Shown here: positions 28,782-38,857 of the stretch, in pieces
Numbering within the stretch: the first letter of the stretch is position 1
Layout: each line of letters begins with the position of its first letter
NCBI RefSeq assembly: GCF_001693775.2
Contig: NZ_MBEW02000008.1
Coordinates: forward strand, 1-64,000
Length of the DNA: 64,000 nucleotides
Reading direction: 5' to 3'
DNA from: Criibacterium bergeronii
Lineage (GTDB): Bacteria; Bacillota; Clostridia; Peptostreptococcales; Filifactoraceae
Program-made: the position numbers and the translations under genes
The notes under the pieces: model-generated
What the model was told of the DNA's origin: nothing
What the model saw: only the letters and a program-made list of their open reading frames with translations
The model's database searches: none

Positions 28782-29768
28782 ATGAATAAAGTTACATTAG
28801 TAATACCAAATTATAATGGCATCCATTTTTTAAAAGATTGCATAGACTCTTTATATGAAAATGCAGGACTTCCATTTGACCTAATCATAATTGACAACGC
28901 ATCTACAGATGGGGATTATAGTTTTGTAAATAATTATAAAAATGCAACTTTTATAAAAAATCAGCAAAACTATGGATTTGCAAAAGCTGTTAATCAAGGA
29001 ATAAAACTAGCTAAAACAGATTACGTAGTCTTACTAAATAACGATACAATTGTTTTAAAAGACTATCTTAAACATTTTGTAAATGCAATTGAGCAAGATA
29101 GCAAAATTTTCTCTGTATCATGTCTGATGATTTGTAATTACGATAGAACTCTAGTTGACACTGCTGGTGACAGCTACAGCCTATTTGGCTGGGCATATAA
29201 AAGATGCGATGGCCAAAAAATAACAGATGACAAAGTGAATAAAAGAGCAAATATTTTTTCTTCTTGTGGTGGTAGTGTCATATATAGAAGAAAAATATTT
29301 GATGAAATTGGGTATTTTGATGAAAACTTCTTTGCATATCTAGAAGACATAGACGTATCTTACAGAGCATTAATTCATGGCTATAGAAACATTTATACAC
29401 CAAATGCAAGAGTCTATCACATAGGCAGTTGCACAACTGGTGGTAAATATAATTCATTTAAAGTCAAAATTTCCTCTAGGAATAACGTCTACCTTCCATA
29501 TAAAAATATGCCCCTTCTACAATTAATAATTAACCTTCCCTTTTTGTTCATTGGATTTTTTGTCAAATACATTTTCTATGTTAAAAAAGGATATGCTAAA
29601 GAATATACATCAGGCATAAAAGAAGGATTATCAAGTCTATACAAAATAAAAAAGACCAAATTCAGATTAAAGAATTTGCATAATTATATAAAAATCGAAT
29701 ATTTACTAATAAAAAATTTATTCATTTATATGTTTAGATATGTTAATAAATTAATAAAAGCATGGTAA
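28782..29768 (+). CDS. GT2-family glycosyltransferase, WbbL-like
   Basis: This probably transfers a sugar, plausibly rhamnose, to a surface polysaccharide precursor at the membrane. The 328-aa protein has the GT-A opening VTLVIPNYNG and LIIIDNASTDGD, the donor motif LLNNDT, and EDIDVSYRA near the acceptor site. A hydrophobic stretch (about 245-265) precedes a basic tail, suggesting membrane association. The start at 28782 is placed behind AGGAAG; nine open codons upstream overlap rmlC. Donor and acceptor are not proven by sequence. Confidence 0.9.
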   Translation: MNKVTLVIPNYNGIHFLKDCIDSLYENAGLPFDLIIIDNASTDGDYSFVNNYKNATFIKNQQNYGFAKAVNQGIKLAKTDYVVLLNNDTIVLKDYLKHFVNAIEQDSKIFSVSCLMICNYDRTLVDTAGDSYSLFGWAYKRCDGQKITDDKVNKRANIFSSCGGSVIYRRKIFDEIGYFDENFFAYLEDIDVSYRALIHGYRNIYTPNARVYHIGSCTTGGKYNSFKVKISSRNNVYLPYKNMPLLQLIINLPFLFIGFFVKYIFYVKKGYAKEYTSGIKEGLSSLYKIKKTKFRLKNLHNYIKIEYLLIKNLFIYMFRYVNKLIKAW

Positions 29769-30643
29769 CCATGAAATTATCAATAATAATAGTAAACTAT
29801 AAAACCTACGATTATACATTTAGTGCAATTAAATCTGTATTGAATTCATATATTGACTTTGAATATGAAATATTCCTCATTGATAACGCATCAAATGATG
29901 GTAGCATAGAAAAACTAGAGCAAGATTTTTTTGATAAAATCTCAAATAATAAAATTGAAATAATCAAAAATACCGAAAATCTAGGCTTTGCAAAGGCAAA
30001 TAATATTGCAATTAAAAAGTCAAATTCAGATTATATACTATTACTGAACTCTGATACAAAAGTGTCTAATACTGCCATATATGGTTCGGTTAACTATTTA
30101 GAAAGCCTACATAAACCAGCTATATTGACTTGCAAAGTTCTCTTAGAAGATGGAAAATTAGACCATGCCTGCAAAAGAGGTTTCCCAACTCCTGAAGCCT
30201 CATTTTATTATTTCACAAAATTAGATAAAAAAAATCCACAAAAATATGGTGCTTACGATTATTTGACACTTGATGAAAATGAAATCGGCTATGTAGATGC
30301 AGTATCAGGTGCGTTTATGCTGATAGCTAAAGAAATAATTGAAAACGTTGGTTTACTTGACGAAGATTACTTTATGTATGCAGAAGATATAGATTACTGC
30401 TATAGAGCAAAACAAGCTGGATATGAAATTATATATTATCCAAAAGAAACTATAACGCACTATAAAAACAAAAGCCGACAAAAAAGAAAATATAAAACGA
30501 TATATAACTTTTACCACACAATGTGGCTGTTTTATAAAAAACATTATATAAAAAAATACAATCCCCTAGTAACACTATCAGTTATATGTGGTATATTATT
30601 AAAATATCTAATAGAACTCATAAAAAATGCTGTAAGAAGATAA
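29762..30643 (+). CDS. GT2-family glycosyltransferase, second copy
   Basis: A second GT2 enzyme, related to its neighbour, with LSIIIVNYKTYDYT, FLIDNASNDGS, the LLNSDT donor motif, a VDAVSGAFMLI segment and AEDIDYCYRA. This arrangement is typical of rhamnosyltransferases. The 293-aa product starts within the last bases of the preceding gene; an ATG three codons later (29771) is equally plausible. The C-terminus holds a hydrophobic stretch and a basic tail. The stop codon lies inside the operon terminator. Confidence 0.9.
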   Translation: MVTMKLSIIIVNYKTYDYTFSAIKSVLNSYIDFEYEIFLIDNASNDGSIEKLEQDFFDKISNNKIEIIKNTENLGFAKANNIAIKKSNSDYILLLNSDTKVSNTAIYGSVNYLESLHKPAILTCKVLLEDGKLDHACKRGFPTPEASFYYFTKLDKKNPQKYGAYDYLTLDENEIGYVDAVSGAFMLIAKEIIENVGLLDEDYFMYAEDIDYCYRAKQAGYEIIYYPKETITHYKNKSRQKRKYKTIYNFYHTMWLFYKKHYIKKYNPLVTLSVICGILLKYLIELIKNAVRR

Positions 30644-30663
30644 TTCTTCCTACAGCATTTTTT
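30623..30663 (+). terminator. Terminator of the rml-glycosyltransferase operon
   Basis: AAATGCTGTAAGAA and its near-complement TTCTTCCTACAGCATTT form a long stem with one mismatch, followed by a T-run. The 5' arm is the last codons of the glycosyltransferase gene, so the hairpin overlaps the stop codon. Confidence 0.85.
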
Positions 30664-30672
30664 ATTCTCATA

Positions 30673-31274
30673 CTTACATACCTTTAAATTTATAGCATAA
30701 TAATGAATTATGAGAAAAATATACGAAATAAGTGAACAAGAATATAAACAAGATGAAGAAATAAGAAAAGCTAACAATAATAAGACGCTAGATAAAAAAT
30801 TACGAGTAATAACTCTGAGATTTCAAGGATATAAGAATGTTGAAATCGCAGAAATTATACAGTACACACCTAACTATGTAGCTACCTTGTTAAGAAAATT
30901 CAAAGAAAAAGGATTTCAGGAATGAAGCTAGAAAACTATTACCCTAATAAAAGAGTAAGACTAATGTTTCAAGACAAAGCAGGATTCGGACGAATAAACA
31001 AACCAAAGTATTGTTGGTGTAACGAGATAATCCGACCAAAAGTGCCATGCCATCACATAAGAGATTGCAGATATGTGTACGCAGCAAACAGATATTGAAA
31101 TAAATCCGTCAGATGGGGTTCAAGAATGAAGTATTTAAAACATTAAAAGATGTAATTAACAGATTATGTAAAACAATAAATAAGCTAACGAATGAAATGG
31201 TAAAAAGTATAACATTAAGAAAATGGATAAGTGAGATATAAATTTATTATACTACGATTTTAAAGGTATATTAG
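30673..31274 (+). mobile_element. Decayed IS630-family insertion sequence
   Basis: A 602-bp relic of an IS that would normally be about 1.1-1.2 kb. Its ends, with the flanking TA, read ATACTTACATACCTTTAAA on the left (30670-30688) and, reverse complemented, ATACTAATATACCTTTAAA on the right (31278-31260 with flank): 17 of 19 identical. TA lies outside each end (30671-30672 and 31275-31276), the IS630 target duplication. It sits between the rml operon terminator and recG, ending directly at the recG stop codon. The transposase inside is in three pieces. Confidence 0.85.
30710..31241 (+). pseudogene. IS630-family transposase, internally deleted
   Basis: Three fragments of one transposase survive. 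The first (30710-30925, 71 codons) is the N-terminal helix-turn-helix with LRFQGYKNVEIAEII and YVATLLRKFKEKG. The second (30922-31098) carries the start of the DDE catalytic domain, VRLMFQDKAGFGRINKPKY then VPCHHIRDCRYVYAA, and ends in TGA. The third (about 31106-31241) is the C-terminus, IRQMGFKNEVFKTLKDVI to LRKWISEI. Segments between HTH and DDE, and the central DDE region with the second aspartate and the glutamate, are missing. It cannot be active. Comparison is from memory of the family. Confidence 0.88.
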
Positions 31275-31276
31275 TA

Positions 31277-33301
31277 TCAATTTGCATTAATTTTCAAATT
31301 TATTTTTTGTGAAATTTTTTTCAATGTCTCTATATCGTTTTTAGAGGTAATTTCTTCGATACAATCTTGGGCAAATTTTAGGATGTCATAATTTTTGATT
31401 AAATCTGCTATTTTAAACTCAGGCAATCCATGCTGTTTTACTCCGAAGATGTCGCCTGCTCCTCTGAGTTTGAGGTCTTTTTTTGCTATTTCAAAGCCAT
31501 CGTTACTTGATATTATTACGTTTAACCTTTCTTTACTAATCTGACTGAGTTGGTCGTATAGCAGTATACAGTACGACTGGTCTGCTCCTCTACCTACTCT
31601 ACCTCTTAACTGATGTAGCTGAGATAGTCCAAATCTTTGGGAGTCATATATTAGCATTGTGGTGGCATTTGGCACGTTTATGCCGACTTCTATTACTGTT
31701 GTGGATACTAAAATATTTATCTTGTTTTGCTCAAATTCCAGCAATACTTTTTCTTTTTGTGTGCCTTTCATTTTTCCATGCAAAATTCCTACGGAAAACT
31801 TCGGCTCAAACCTTGCTCTTACTCTGTCAAACACTTCTTCTACTGAGGCAATATCCATTTGCTCATTTTCCTCTACAAAGGGACATACGATATAGGTCTG
31901 CAAATTATTTTTTAATTTTTCTTCTATAAAATCAAATATTTTAGACTCTTTGTCCTTTTTCACTGCCTTTGTAATTACAGGTAGTCTGTCCTTTGGTAGC
32001 TCATCTATTACAGAGATGTCTAAATCTTTATATAGCACAAGCGAAAGTGTCCTAGGTATTGGGGTTGCACTCATTACGATTTTATCAGGCACAATACTTA
32101 ATTTTTGCTCCAGCACTCTTTTTTGATTTACTCCAAATCTATGCTGTTCATCGGTGATTATTAAACCCAAATTTGAAAAATCCACTTTATCTTGTATCAA
32201 AGCGTGTGTGCCTATGATTAAATCTAGCTTGCTGTCAGCTATGTCACTTAAAAGTTGATTTTTTTTCTTGGTTGAGCCTGTTAATAGTCCAACTTTTACA
32301 TCGGTGTTTTTGAATACCTCCAGTGCGTTATTGTAATGCTGCATAGCCAGCACTTCTGTCGGTACCATTAAAACTGACTGATATCCGTTTAAAAAGCTGT
32401 TGAGTACGCAAATAAAGGATACTATTGTTTTACCTGAGCCTACGTCACCTTGTATTAGTCTGTTCATCGGTTTTTGACTGTTCATATCTGAAAGTAACTC
32501 ATTTACAACTTTTTCTTGAGCTTGTGTAAGCTTGAATGGAAAGTTATTTATAAATTCAGAAATTTTTTCTTTATAATTTTTAAATTTTATTCCTTGCTCT
32601 GTCGCAATTTCAAGCTTTGATATTGATAAAAAAGCCTCTATTTCAAAAAATTCACTGAATATACAGCGATATCTACTTCTTTTTAACAAGTCCAAGTTTT
32701 CCGGAAAATGAATATTTTTTATGGCTTGTTGCATAGAGATTAATTTATATCTATTCAGTTTTTCTTCGCTAAGATATTCTAAAGCATTTAAATCTACATC
32801 GTTTAATGCGTAGCCAAGCGAATTTATTATGTCAGTATTTGTAATTCCTCTTGTCAAATTGTAGATTGGAAATATATGTCCTATTTTATGTTTAGCCTCA
32901 TCAAATTCTATTTCAGGTGCATTAAACTCCAACATTCCCGACTGAAATGCGGCTTTACCATAAAAATATATTGTTCTGCCCTCTATAAGCTCTGTTAGTA
33001 TAAATCTATTGTTAAATATTTTTATTAGGGCGTGCCCTGTTTCGTCTTTTACATATATTTTTAAGATAGTTTTTTTGTTTCCCCTTAAAAATATGGTTTC
33101 ACGTCTTACTATCTGAGCTTTTACACTGATTTTATCGCCTTCGTTGATGTCTCGTACCTTTTTAAATACACTCCTATCCTCATATCTCCTTGGATAAAAT
33201 GTCAACAGGTCATATATTGTAAAAAGCCCCAAATTATTTAGAGCGGACTGTTTTTTTGTACCAATTTTTGGTATATTTATAATGCTTTCTTCTAATTGCA
33301 T
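31277..33301 (-). CDS. recG: RecG branch-migration helicase
   Basis: RecG remodels stalled forks and Holliday junctions. The 674-aa protein has the N-terminal wedge/OB domain, then SF2 helicase motifs: QGDVGSGKT (I), DEQHRFGV (II), [10 protein letters not shown] (III), then [16 protein letters not shown] (V) and QLRGRVGRG (VI), followed by the TRG tail [16 protein letters not shown]. Length is normal. GAGG lies 5 nt before the ATG. The TGA stop is the first codon after the TA flank of the IS relic, so the gene narrowly escaped truncation and its transcripts run into the element. Confidence 0.97.
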   Translation of the reverse strand: MQLEESIINIPKIGTKKQSALNNLGLFTIYDLLTFYPRRYEDRSVFKKVRDINEGDKISVKAQIVRRETIFLRGNKKTILKIYVKDETGHALIKIFNNRFILTELIEGRTIYFYGKAAFQSGMLEFNAPEIEFDEAKHKIGHIFPIYNLTRGITNTDIINSLGYALNDVDLNALEYLSEEKLNRYKLISMQQAIKNIHFPENLDLLKRSRYRCIFSEFFEIEAFLSISKLEIATEQGIKFKNYKEKISEFINNFPFKLTQAQEKVVNELLSDMNSQKPMNRLIQGDVGSGKTIVSFICVLNSFLNGYQSVLMVPTEVLAMQHYNNALEVFKNTDVKVGLLTGSTKKKNQLLSDIADSKLDLIIGTHALIQDKVDFSNLGLIITDEQHRFGVNQKRVLEQKLSIVPDKIVMSATPIPRTLSLVLYKDLDISVIDELPKDRLPVITKAVKKDKESKIFDFIEEKLKNNLQTYIVCPFVEENEQMDIASVEEVFDRVRARFEPKFSVGILHGKMKGTQKEKVLLEFEQNKINILVSTTVIEVGINVPNATTMLIYDSQRFGLSQLHQLRGRVGRGADQSYCILLYDQLSQISKERLNVIISSNDGFEIAKKDLKLRGAGDIFGVKQHGLPEFKIADLIKNYDILKFAQDCIEEITSKNDIETLKKISQKINLKINAN

Positions 33302-33459
33302 ATATACCTCATATCTATTTTTAAATATTCCTGTAAATTTATTGTTACCTATTTATTATATACCAAAATTTACATAATAGCGATTGATTTTCATAAACTA
33401 AATTGCTAAAGCATTTATTCCGATATATATGTAAACACAAATTTATTTTGGAGGTAACT

Positions 33460-34032
33460 ATGAAGGTAAATCCAATTTCAAGAGGTGCTGTTAATAGACC
33501 TTATTATTCGTTTAATGCAGGCTCAGTACAGCCGGTGCAATCAATCCAAGCCACGTCACCGATATCACCTGTTGAGGGTCAATACGCATCAGAAAATGCA
33601 GAGCTTTCTTTTAGAGAATATCAGGAAAAATTAGACGAAACAAAGGATTATAAGGGAAAAAATAAAAATTTAGAAGATAAGGAATTTAATTCTCATAAAG
33701 AAAATCACAAATTTTCAAAAGAGGAAATAGAAACGATAAATTCGATATTAAATTTATTTGAAAAATTTAATACCAATGTTGACAGAATTAAAAAAATTGA
33801 CTTAGCTAGAAATCAAAATAATCTTGACAAGATAAAACAAACTTATAATAAGAACAGTCGCTTTTTACTCAAAATGGGTATAAGCCTAGATAAATTGACA
33901 CATTTTGAGCTAAATCAAAAAACTTTTACTGAGGAGGTCATAAGAGACCCTGCCTCACTTAAAACTCTATTTGAGCCATATAACGGAGTTTTAAAGCAAT
34001 TAATTTCTAGCTTTAATGGGATGTTGATATAG
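33460..34032 (+). CDS. Hypothetical protein, FliD-like C-terminal pattern
   Basis: I cannot name this gene. The 190-aa product is soluble and highly charged, with a long helical middle and no signal peptide or membrane segment. Its C-terminus, from FLLKMGISLDK through DPASLKTLFEPYNGV, vaguely recalls the end of flagellar cap protein FliD, but no flagellar gene is in the window, so this is weak. The start at 33460 is placed behind TTGGAGGT. The preceding 19 open codons look non-coding. It lies 29 bp upstream of tmcAL on the same strand. Confidence 0.6.
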   Translation: MKVNPISRGAVNRPYYSFNAGSVQPVQSIQATSPISPVEGQYASENAELSFREYQEKLDETKDYKGKNKNLEDKEFNSHKENHKFSKEEIETINSILNLFEKFNTNVDRIKKIDLARNQNNLDKIKQTYNKNSRFLLKMGISLDKLTHFELNQKTFTEEVIRDPASLKTLFEPYNGVLKQLISSFNGMLI

Positions 34033-34060
34033 TTTTAATTTATAAATAATACAATTAATT

Positions 34061-35305
34061 ATGACAAATAAATATAAAGTAATAGGCATAGTCAGTGAAT
34101 ACAATCCATTTCACACTGGACACAAGCACCAAATAGAAACTATAAAAAAAGAATATTATAACCCCTATATAATCTCTCTCATTAGCGGAGAATTTGTGCA
34201 AAGGGGCGCAGCTGCAATCGTTGACAAATATGCAAGGGCAACTATGGCAGTAAAAAACGGTGCTGATTTATGTATACAGCTACCCACATTTTTTTCTACT
34301 CAGGTTGCGGAAATCTTTGCAAAAGGTGCAATAAATACATTAAATTCTCTTGGTATTGTTGACGCTATACATTTTGGCAGTGAAACCGGAGATATTGCAC
34401 TGCTTGAGTCTCAATCAAAGAAAATTGAAAACTCCTACTCAAGTATTTATTCTGATACAATTTTGGATGAAAAAAACTTGCCACTAAATACACTTATTAA
34501 AAATAACAATAAAAGTGGTAAGTCTTTCATAAAAATTTTTTCTGAAAATAATGGTAATTTGCCTGATATGTCAAACGATATACTTGCAATAGAATATATA
34601 AAGGCTTTGAAATATTTTAATTCAAATATTGTGCCTCTAACCATGAAAAGGCACGTCAGCTCACATAATGAAGTTAGTATTAATAAAGAATTTGCCAGTT
34701 CAACTGCAATTAGAAACTCTATCCACGAAGGTATGTTAACTGATAAAAGCCCGGAAAATATTTTCAAATTTTTACCGGAAAACAGCCTTATAGATTTTAA
34801 AGAAAAAAAATATATTTTTGATGAACATTTTTTTGAAATGATAAAATTTCAAATTATTTCTAATAAAGAAAATTTGAAAGATATATTTGAAATATCAGAG
34901 GGACTTGAAAACAGGATTTTAAAATTTGTTGATACTGCTAAAACATATGAAGATTTAATTTTTAGCATAAAGTCAAAGAGATACACCTTAGCTAGGATTA
35001 GGAGGATAATGTTTAATATCCTCTTAGACATTCAAAAATCACAAATAGACACTATTAAAGCATCAGGCTATAAAATCCCATATATAAAAATTTTAGCATT
35101 TAACGATAGAGGAAGATATATAATAAAAAAAATAAAACAAAAAAATAATGTAGAAATCATTAATAAATTTGCCAATTATAAGCCTTATGACGAATATTCT
35201 ACACTATTTTATGAAAAAGACCTGCTTGCAAATAGAATTTATAATATTCCAATCACAAAATACAAATCATTAGATTATTTTACATCTCCAAGCTACATTA
35301 AATAA
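34061..35305 (+). CDS. tmcAL: tRNA(Met) cytidine acetate ligase TmcAL
   Basis: TmcAL (formerly UPF0348/YlbM) activates acetate with ATP and acetylates C34 of elongator tRNA-Met. The 414-aa product has the nucleotidyltransferase-like motif NPFHTGH (HxGH at 18-21), SGEFVQRGAAAIVDKYAR, and the IHFGSETGD segment characteristic of the family. Length is normal. No good ribosome binding site precedes the ATG, so it may depend on coupling with the upstream hypothetical gene. A bidirectional terminator follows. Confidence 0.93.
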   Translation: MTNKYKVIGIVSEYNPFHTGHKHQIETIKKEYYNPYIISLISGEFVQRGAAAIVDKYARATMAVKNGADLCIQLPTFFSTQVAEIFAKGAINTLNSLGIVDAIHFGSETGDIALLESQSKKIENSYSSIYSDTILDEKNLPLNTLIKNNNKSGKSFIKIFSENNGNLPDMSNDILAIEYIKALKYFNSNIVPLTMKRHVSSHNEVSINKEFASSTAIRNSIHEGMLTDKSPENIFKFLPENSLIDFKEKKYIFDEHFFEMIKFQIISNKENLKDIFEISEGLENRILKFVDTAKTYEDLIFSIKSKRYTLARIRRIMFNILLDIQKSQIDTIKASGYKIPYIKILAFNDRGRYIIKKIKQKNNVEIINKFANYKPYDEYSTLFYEKDLLANRIYNIPITKYKSLDYFTSPSYIK

Positions 35306-35327
35306 ACCTTAATAATCGCAAAATATT

Positions 35328-35365
35328 AAAGCGTTAGGTTGCATATACAGCAATCTAACGCTTTT
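35328..35365. terminator. Bidirectional terminator between tmcAL and the P-type ATPase
   Basis: AAAGCGTTAGGTTGC (35328-35342) pairs with GCAATCTAACGCTTT (35350-35364), 14 of 15 bases plus one G-T pair, with a short loop and T-runs on both sides. It separates two convergent genes whose stops are 81 bp apart. Confidence 0.85.
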
Positions 35366-35386
35366 TGTAATATATTTTAAAGAAAT

Positions 35387-38065
35387 TTATTTAGCTGCAC
35401 TTCTTTTAAATATTTTTACTATTTCATTTAATACTATTACACTAAGTGATAGTCCTACAACTATTGCCCAGTCAAGCAAGCTTAAAGGAGAAACCTTAAA
35501 TGCGGCAGCTAGTAACGGAACATAAATTACTATTAGCTGTATTAAAATACCTCCTATTAGCGAATAGACTAAATACATATTTGAGGTTAAGCCAATCGCA
35601 AAAATACTTTTTTTCTCATGTCTTAGGTTAAATGAATGGAATAACTGAGAAACTGCAAGCGTCACAAAAGCCATAGTTCTTGCGTGTCTTTCGGCTTCAG
35701 CATTTTCTAGTAGATTTAACGAAGTCATGTGAGTTAACAATGTGCCTAAATCATTTATATTACTATACATTACAGCACCTATTAAAAATGCTAATAAAGT
35801 TATTACTCCGATTAATACACCATTTACTACTAAAAATAGTATTCTTCCCTTAAATAGGCTTTGCTTTGAATGTCTTGGCTTTTCTTTCATTATATCTTTG
35901 TCACCGGTGTCCATACCAAGAGATATTGCAGGGAATGTGTCTGTAATAAGGTTTATCCATAACAAATGAACTGACTGTAGAGGTGTAGGCCAACCCAATA
36001 ATACTGAAACAAATATTGCTACAATTTCTCCAATATTACAAGATAGCAGAAATGTTACAGATTTTTTGATATTTGCATATATATTTCTACCCTCTTCTAC
36101 TGCTGTAACTATTGTCTGAAAATTATCGTCAGTCAAAATTATGTCTGACGCACCTTTTGCTACATCTGTACCGGTTATACCCATAGATACTCCGATATCG
36201 GCTGCTTTAAGTGATGGAGCATCATTTACTCCATCGCCGGTCATTGAAACAATATTGTCAGAGGCTCTAAAGGCATTTACAATTTTTACTTTGTGCTGAG
36301 GTGATACTCTTGAAAATACTCTCTTATTTTTAACTATTTCTTTAAATTCTTCATCTGTGTAATTATCTATTTCTACACCTGACATTGATTGGTCATATTC
36401 ACTGGCAATACCAAGCTCTTTTGCTATGGCAAATGCTGTTTTTTGATGGTCGCCTGTAATCATAACTGTTGATATGCCTGCTTTTTTGCACACATTTATT
36501 GAATTTTTGACCTCCAGTCTTGGCGGGTCAATCATGGCAACTAAGCCTAAAAAGACTAAATCCTTTTCCATGTCCTCTTGTTCAAGCTTTTCGTATGAAC
36601 CCACAACTTTGTAAGCCAGCCCTAAAACTCTAAGAGCTTGGTCAGAAAAATCTCCGACTACTTTTAAAATTTCTAGCTTTTGCTCCTGTGTCATAGGTAC
36701 AACTTCGCCATTTTTGACAACCGAAATAGTTTTGTCTAACAGTACATCTGTAGCACCTTTAGTAAACACTTTATAATTGCCGCCATATTCATTGACTGTA
36801 CTCATTAGCTTTCTATCTGAGTCAAAGGGTGCCTCATTTAGCCTTGGGTGACTTACACTTACATCTTCTCCTGTTATAGAAAGTTTTCTTCCCGCATCAA
36901 TCAATGCTATCTCTGTCGGGTCACCTGTAGAAGTTGTGCCATCAGATGTAGCATCACTACAAAGCATTAACCCTTCTACTAACATCTTTTGGTAATCATT
37001 CTTTATATCTACATTTTCTGTTTCTATAATTTTATCGTCATAATAATATTTCATGACGGTCATTTTATTTTGTGTAAGTGTGCCTGTCTTGTCTGAACAA
37101 ATTATATTTACTGCTCCAAGTGTTTCTACAGATGGTAATTTTCTAACAATAGCATTTTTCTTTACCATCTTTTGTACTCCAATAGCAAGCACTATAGAAA
37201 CTATTGCCGGTAACCCTTCAGGAATAGCTGCAACAGCAAGTGAAACTGCTGTTAGAAACATTTCAAAAATATCTCTTTTTTGAATAACTGCCAGTCCAAA
37301 CATAACCGCACAAATAGCAAGTGCAATTATTCCAAGTAGCTTTCCAACCTCTGCCAATTTAATTTGTAGTGGAGTTTTACCATCTTCTTGGGATAGCATA
37401 TCAGCTATCTTACCAATTTCTGTATCCATTCCTGTTGCTACAACTATACCTTTACCTCTACCACTTGTAACTAAAGTAGATGAAAATGCCATATTTGTTT
37501 TATCACCAAGTGGCACTTTTTCGTCTTTAATAACCAGCTCAGCATTTTTATTTACAGGTACAGACTCTCCAGTCAATGCTGACTCTTCGACCTGCATATT
37601 TGCAGTTTCAATTAGTCTCATATCTGCCGGTATATATCGCCCTGCATCAAGGACAACTATATCCCCTGGAACAATTTTTTCCGACTCTAGTTCTATAGTT
37701 TGCCCATCTCTTATTACATATGCCTTTGGTGTAGACAAACTTTTTAGTGCCTCCATGGATTTTTCAGCTTTTGCCTCTTGTGTTACTCCAATTACAGCAT
37801 TTAATACAACTACTGCCATAATTATTATTGTATCACTTACTTCTTTCAACACTCCCGACACAATTGCAGCTATCAAAAGTATATAGATAAGTGGGTCATT
37901 TAGCTGTGCCAAAAATAGCTCAAGGATGGTTTTTTTCTTTTTTTCTTTTAATTTGTTTGCCCCATACTTCTCAAAATTAGCTTGGACTTGCTCTTTTGTA
38001 AGTCCGTTTTGTGCATTTGAGTTAAAGTCGCTTATTACTTTTATTTTATCTTCAGTAAAGTACAT
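35387..38065 (-). CDS. Type IIA calcium-transporting P-type ATPase
   Basis: This ATPase exports Ca2+ (or Mn2+) from the cytoplasm. The 892-aa protein has an N-terminal cation ATPase domain, actuator motif LTGESVPV, the ion-site helix with AAIPEGLPA, phosphorylation motif CSDKTGTLTQNK with D325, nucleotide-binding KGATD, hinge MTGDGVNDAPSLKAADIG, and four C-terminal helices. Ion-site residues in TM4 (PEGLP) and TM6 (NLITDTFPA) favour a Ca2+ pump of the SERCA/PMR1 group. AAGGAAT precedes the ATG. It lies 25 bp after nadE on the same strand. Confidence 0.95.
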   Translation of the reverse strand: MYFTEDKIKVISDFNSNAQNGLTKEQVQANFEKYGANKLKEKKKKTILELFLAQLNDPLIYILLIAAIVSGVLKEVSDTIIIMAVVVLNAVIGVTQEAKAEKSMEALKSLSTPKAYVIRDGQTIELESEKIVPGDIVVLDAGRYIPADMRLIETANMQVEESALTGESVPVNKNAELVIKDEKVPLGDKTNMAFSSTLVTSGRGKGIVVATGMDTEIGKIADMLSQEDGKTPLQIKLAEVGKLLGIIALAICAVMFGLAVIQKRDIFEMFLTAVSLAVAAIPEGLPAIVSIVLAIGVQKMVKKNAIVRKLPSVETLGAVNIICSDKTGTLTQNKMTVMKYYYDDKIIETENVDIKNDYQKMLVEGLMLCSDATSDGTTSTGDPTEIALIDAGRKLSITGEDVSVSHPRLNEAPFDSDRKLMSTVNEYGGNYKVFTKGATDVLLDKTISVVKNGEVVPMTQEQKLEILKVVGDFSDQALRVLGLAYKVVGSYEKLEQEDMEKDLVFLGLVAMIDPPRLEVKNSINVCKKAGISTVMITGDHQKTAFAIAKELGIASEYDQSMSGVEIDNYTDEEFKEIVKNKRVFSRVSPQHKVKIVNAFRASDNIVSMTGDGVNDAPSLKAADIGVSMGITGTDVAKGASDIILTDDNFQTIVTAVEEGRNIYANIKKSVTFLLSCNIGEIVAIFVSVLLGWPTPLQSVHLLWINLITDTFPAISLGMDTGDKDIMKEKPRHSKQSLFKGRILFLVVNGVLIGVITLLAFLIGAVMYSNINDLGTLLTHMTSLNLLENAEAERHARTMAFVTLAVSQLFHSFNLRHEKKSIFAIGLTSNMYLVYSLIGGILIQLIVIYVPLLAAAFKVSPLSLLDWAIVVGLSLSVIVLNEIVKIFKRSAAK

Positions 38066-38089
38066 ATCATTCCTTATTTAAATATTTTT

Positions 38090-38836
38090 CTAATTTCTTT
38101 CAAAAAATGGTATCTGATTTCTTTTATGCTCTGAATTTTTATGAAGTCTTTCAATGATTTGCTTAGATTTTTCGTCTACATCATTTCCTGAAAGATATTT
38201 TTCTATTGTAGGATAGCTTACTCCCATTTCATTTTCGTCTGTCTGATTTTCCCATAAATCCGCAGATGGAGCTTTGTTTATTATACTTTCAGGCACATTC
38301 AATATTTTTGCCATTTCGTATATTTCACTTTTGTGGATTTGCTTTAGTGGTAATATATCTACTCCTCCATCACCATATTTTGTAAAATAGCCGGTGTAGG
38401 TTTCTTCCACATTGTCAGTACCTACAACCATATAACCTAAATTATTTGCAACTGCATAAAGTGCGGACATTCTCATTCTAGCTCTAAGATTTGCATCAGT
38501 TATTGTCTTATATTCTTCTTTCAAAATTTTTTCTTCTTTTAAAGCATTTATTGTCTTATCCAAAATAATTTCATGTGCGTCTGTTAAATCCAAGGTTATG
38601 GATTTAATTTTTTCTTTTTCAATTAATTTTTTTGCATCTTCTACGCTATTTTTACTGGATTTTATAGGAATAATTACTCCTAAGCTATTATCCTCTGCCG
38701 CCTTATGGATTAAGCAAGCCACTACCGCTGAGTCTATCCCTCCTGAAACTCCTACAAGCAATCCTTTTGAGCCGGATTTTTTAACCTGCTCCTTTAGCCA
38801 AATTACGATATCGTCTATCAATTTATTATAATCCAT
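38090..38836 (-). CDS. nadE: Ammonia-dependent NAD+ synthetase
   Basis: NadE adenylates and amidates nicotinic acid adenine dinucleotide to NAD+. The 248-aa product has the PP-loop SGGIDSAV (31-38) and the conserved NLRARMRMSALYAVAN and GTDNVEE segments. There is no N-terminal nitrilase-type glutaminase domain, so ammonia is the nitrogen source. Length fits the short bacterial form. The gene lies between the dehydrogenase and ATPase genes, all on the minus strand with gaps of 21-24 bp. Confidence 0.96.
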   Translation of the reverse strand: MDYNKLIDDIVIWLKEQVKKSGSKGLLVGVSGGIDSAVVACLIHKAAEDNSLGVIIPIKSSKNSVEDAKKLIEKEKIKSITLDLTDAHEIILDKTINALKEEKILKEEYKTITDANLRARMRMSALYAVANNLGYMVVGTDNVEETYTGYFTKYGDGGVDILPLKQIHKSEIYEMAKILNVPESIINKAPSADLWENQTDENEMGVSYPTIEKYLSGNDVDEKSKQIIERLHKNSEHKRNQIPFFERN

Positions 38837-38857
38837 TTTAAAACCTGCCTTTTAAAT

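Noticed and set aside
33460-34032. Calling this gene a flagellar cap protein FliD
   Set aside because: Only a short C-terminal pattern is similar, the protein is much too short, and there are no flagellar genes nearby.
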